Below the pieces are notes generated by a model that saw nothing but the letters and a program-made list of their open reading frames with translations, made no database searches and was not told the DNA's origin. Shown here in pieces: positions 62,394 to 64,000 of a DNA stretch of 64,000 bases. The position numbers and the translations under genes were made by a program. The stretch covers positions 24,428-88,427 of the forward strand of contig CAAGKF010000230.1 of the NCBI GenBank assembly GCA_900770345.1. The letters are read 5' to 3'. The stretch is from Lachnospiraceae bacterium (GTDB lineage: Bacteria; Bacillota; Clostridia; Lachnospirales; Lachnospiraceae). Position 1 is the stretch's first letter. Every line of letters begins with the position of its first letter.

Positions 62394-63914
62394 TTATGTC
62401 TGTTTTGTTAAAAAAGTTGATATCTGCTGTCTAAGAAAGAAACCAATCTGTGGATATAACTCCTGAATCTCCCGATATTTTACTTCAATCATTTCAGGCT
62501 CATCAGCCCAGATCTTTTCATATATTTTGAAAGCTTTTTTAAAATGTGTTTTGGCTTTTGAAAGATTGGCGGTCATCAGATAAATGGTTGCAAGGGTTTC
62601 CTGTACTTTGGCATAATCCAGACATTCATCGGAATGGTATTCCTTGATGATGCTGGATAATTTTTGCAATTCGGAGATTCCTCTTTCGGGTTCCTGCTGT
62701 TCTGTCAGGAACATTGCATAATTGGCAATCTGAGGTATGCTGTCATTTATATGAAGCAGGTTAAATTGGTCAAGCAGTGAGATGCTTTTTTCCATGTGTT
62801 CTCTTGCAAGATCGGGATAACCGTTCATGCGGTAAAGTCCTCCAAGATTGGCATGAAGGTTAGAAACGAGGCGAGCATTGTCAGCAGTGATATTTTCTAT
62901 CTGGGCAAGTGCATCTTTTTCCAGTTTTATTGCTTTTTCAGGTTTGGTTTCAAGGGCTGCCTGAAAATCCAGTAATAACGCCCGGTCAGAGTCGGTGCCA
63001 ATGCTTTTTGTCTTTAACAGCACCTTCAGTTCCTGAATGATTCCCTTCATACCTTTGTGATAGTTATAGTTATCCATGTATGGAAATGCATTTTCCAGAA
63101 AAAGCAGATACTTTGGCATATCATCTTTTTCAATCAGATCTAAGATATTTCCTATTGTTTGAAATAGTTTTTTGTAATAATCTACTTCCATTCCATGCAT
63201 TAAACAGATCTGCTGTAAAGAATCCAATAAGATGCGACAACCTGTAACAGAAGGTTTTTTCTCTGAAAGAACAATTTCCTGAATCATCGGATGCAGGGAA
63301 ATTGTGCGACGTGTAGTTGTCTGGACAAAACCGGTTTCAATCAGGTCGTTGATTTCGTTCAGAGTAGGCAGCTCCAGCCATTTGGCAAATATACGTGCAG
63401 AGATACCGGTGGAAGGAAGAAAACACAGATTGCACATGATATCCTGCTGTTTCATAGATAGAGAATACAATGAAAATAAAGTATGAATATGACTATGGTA
63501 TGTGGCTTTGCTGCTTTGCCCGTCTTTGACAATCTTAATCTTATCTTCGTTGTCAAGAGCTGCTTTTTCTTCCTGAAGTTTTACGAGCAACTGTTCTGGA
63601 GTTAAAATTCCATTTTCCAGAAGTTTTGCAGCCAGTTCCACAGCAAAGGTATGACAGTGTACAGTTCCTATGATTTTCTCCACAGCGGAACGATGTTCAC
63701 CAGCCTCTGAATAAAATATAGATACCAATTGGAAAAGACTGTCCATATCTTTGATTTCCTTTAAAGGAAAAGTGCAGTATTCGTCCAACTTGCTTCTGGT
63801 CGTAAATAAAATCTGGCAACGATATTTTAATATTACCGACAGAAAGCTGTCCTGTGCGGAAGTGCTATTAAAATTATCTATCTCAAACTTCGCACATGTT
63901 TTTTGCCTATGCAC
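62394..63914 (-). CDS. NB-ARC/TPR (STAND) protein, 5'-truncated
   Basis: Frame of 506 residues without a P-loop. It begins within the NB-ARC region (IDNFN Walker B-like, then ILKYRCQILFTTRSKLDEY sensor region), continues with HTFAVELAAKLL and a winged-helix part (about 130-215), then TPR-like helices (about 270-490). STAND ATPases of this type regulate gene expression or defence. In-frame TGA stands just before GTG 63914, and the P-loop half is missing, so the gene is probably cut by a rearrangement near 63900 or frameshifted. Confidence 0.6.
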   Translation of the reverse strand: MHRQKTCAKFEIDNFNSTSAQDSFLSVILKYRCQILFTTRSKLDEYCTFPLKEIKDMDSLFQLVSIFYSEAGEHRSAVEKIIGTVHCHTFAVELAAKLLENGILTPEQLLVKLQEEKAALDNEDKIKIVKDGQSSKATYHSHIHTLFSLYSLSMKQQDIMCNLCFLPSTGISARIFAKWLELPTLNEINDLIETGFVQTTTRRTISLHPMIQEIVLSEKKPSVTGCRILLDSLQQICLMHGMEVDYYKKLFQTIGNILDLIEKDDMPKYLLFLENAFPYMDNYNYHKGMKGIIQELKVLLKTKSIGTDSDRALLLDFQAALETKPEKAIKLEKDALAQIENITADNARLVSNLHANLGGLYRMNGYPDLAREHMEKSISLLDQFNLLHINDSIPQIANYAMFLTEQQEPERGISELQKLSSIIKEYHSDECLDYAKVQETLATIYLMTANLSKAKTHFKKAFKIYEKIWADEPEMIEVKYREIQELYPQIGFFLRQQISTFLTKQT

Positions 63915-64000
63915 CTTGAAAATTCAATACCTGGCAGTTATTCAGTTGTCAAAGTTCCGCTGCTATGATGCTTGAAGCTGTGATTTCAATAATGCAGGTA

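Larger units (their letters stand above)
49201..64000. mobile_element. Integrative mobilizable element with replicon, left end to beyond the window
   Basis: From 49201 the contents change to RHH, TnpV, Abi, MobA/L relaxase with oriT, DUF3847, DnaC-like, RepA_N with iterons, ParR/ParM and an AT-rich sugar operon. The left end cuts the protease gene after GA, as seen for large-serine-recombinase elements (TnpX/TndX families) that use GA cores. No recombinase is seen in the window, nor the other half of the protease gene, so the right end was not reached. A cointegrate of two elements cannot be excluded. Confidence 0.75.

Overview
The window looks like a chromosomal segment of a spore-forming gut Firmicute of the Lachnospiraceae type. 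The evidence is the order gpr-spoIIP-lepA-hemW (as in sporulating Firmicutes), a phenylalanine T-box, an Flp1-type Tad pilus locus, a minimal SufCB pair, and codon use of moderate GC. No species is claimed.

Layout. 0.1-6.4 kb: sporulation and translation genes gpr, spoIIP, lepA and hemW, then a DNA-alkylation-repair HEAT protein. 6.5-9.9 kb, minus strand: AzlCD amino-acid exporter, an ECF-transporter S component, L-asparaginase and a small XRE regulator. 10.0-29.7 kb, plus strand: a Tad/Flp pilus locus from one strong promoter. It holds CpaE, CpaF, TadB, TadC, a Flp1 pilin, three pseudopilin/TadE-TadG-like proteins and two A24 prepilin peptidases. Interleaved is a eukaryotic-type signalling set (FHA protein, PP2C phosphatase, Ser/Thr kinase with beta-propeller), and the locus ends in a 1361-residue Glu-rich secreted wall protein. 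29.8-49.2 kb: a Cys-containing small protein, NfeD plus SPFH, MATE, NudC, a HAD phosphatase, ilvN-ilvC, a LysR regulator, T-box-pheS-pheT, a caspase-like lipoprotein, tRNA-Leu(CAG), sufC-sufB, an NSS symporter and a subtilisin-like (Csp-type) protease.

From about 49.2 kb the protease gene is cut at a GA dinucleotide and a mobile element begins that runs past the right edge. It carries a ribbon-helix-helix protein, TnpV, an Abi (HEPN) protein behind a structured leader RNA, a MobA/MobL relaxase with an IncQ-like oriT, DUF3847, a DnaC-like loader, a RepA_N initiator with four 23-bp-spaced iterons inside its gene, ParR, a frameshifted ParM, and a candidate centromere. An AT-rich cargo operon follows: ROK regulator, zinc alcohol dehydrogenase, VOC protein, GPH symporter and PfkB kinase, which fits uptake, oxidation and phosphorylation of a sugar or polyol. 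The window ends in a 5'-truncated NB-ARC/TPR gene on the minus strand. No integrase is in view and the 3' half of the protease was not found, so the right end of the element lies beyond the window.

The best candidates for something new are: the Abi/leader-RNA pair with its own promoter; the RBS-sequestering leader and candidate parC upstream of the broken parM; the ROK gene that seems to start at ACG; the caspase-like lipoprotein; and the Tad locus with built-in kinase, phosphatase and FHA signalling.
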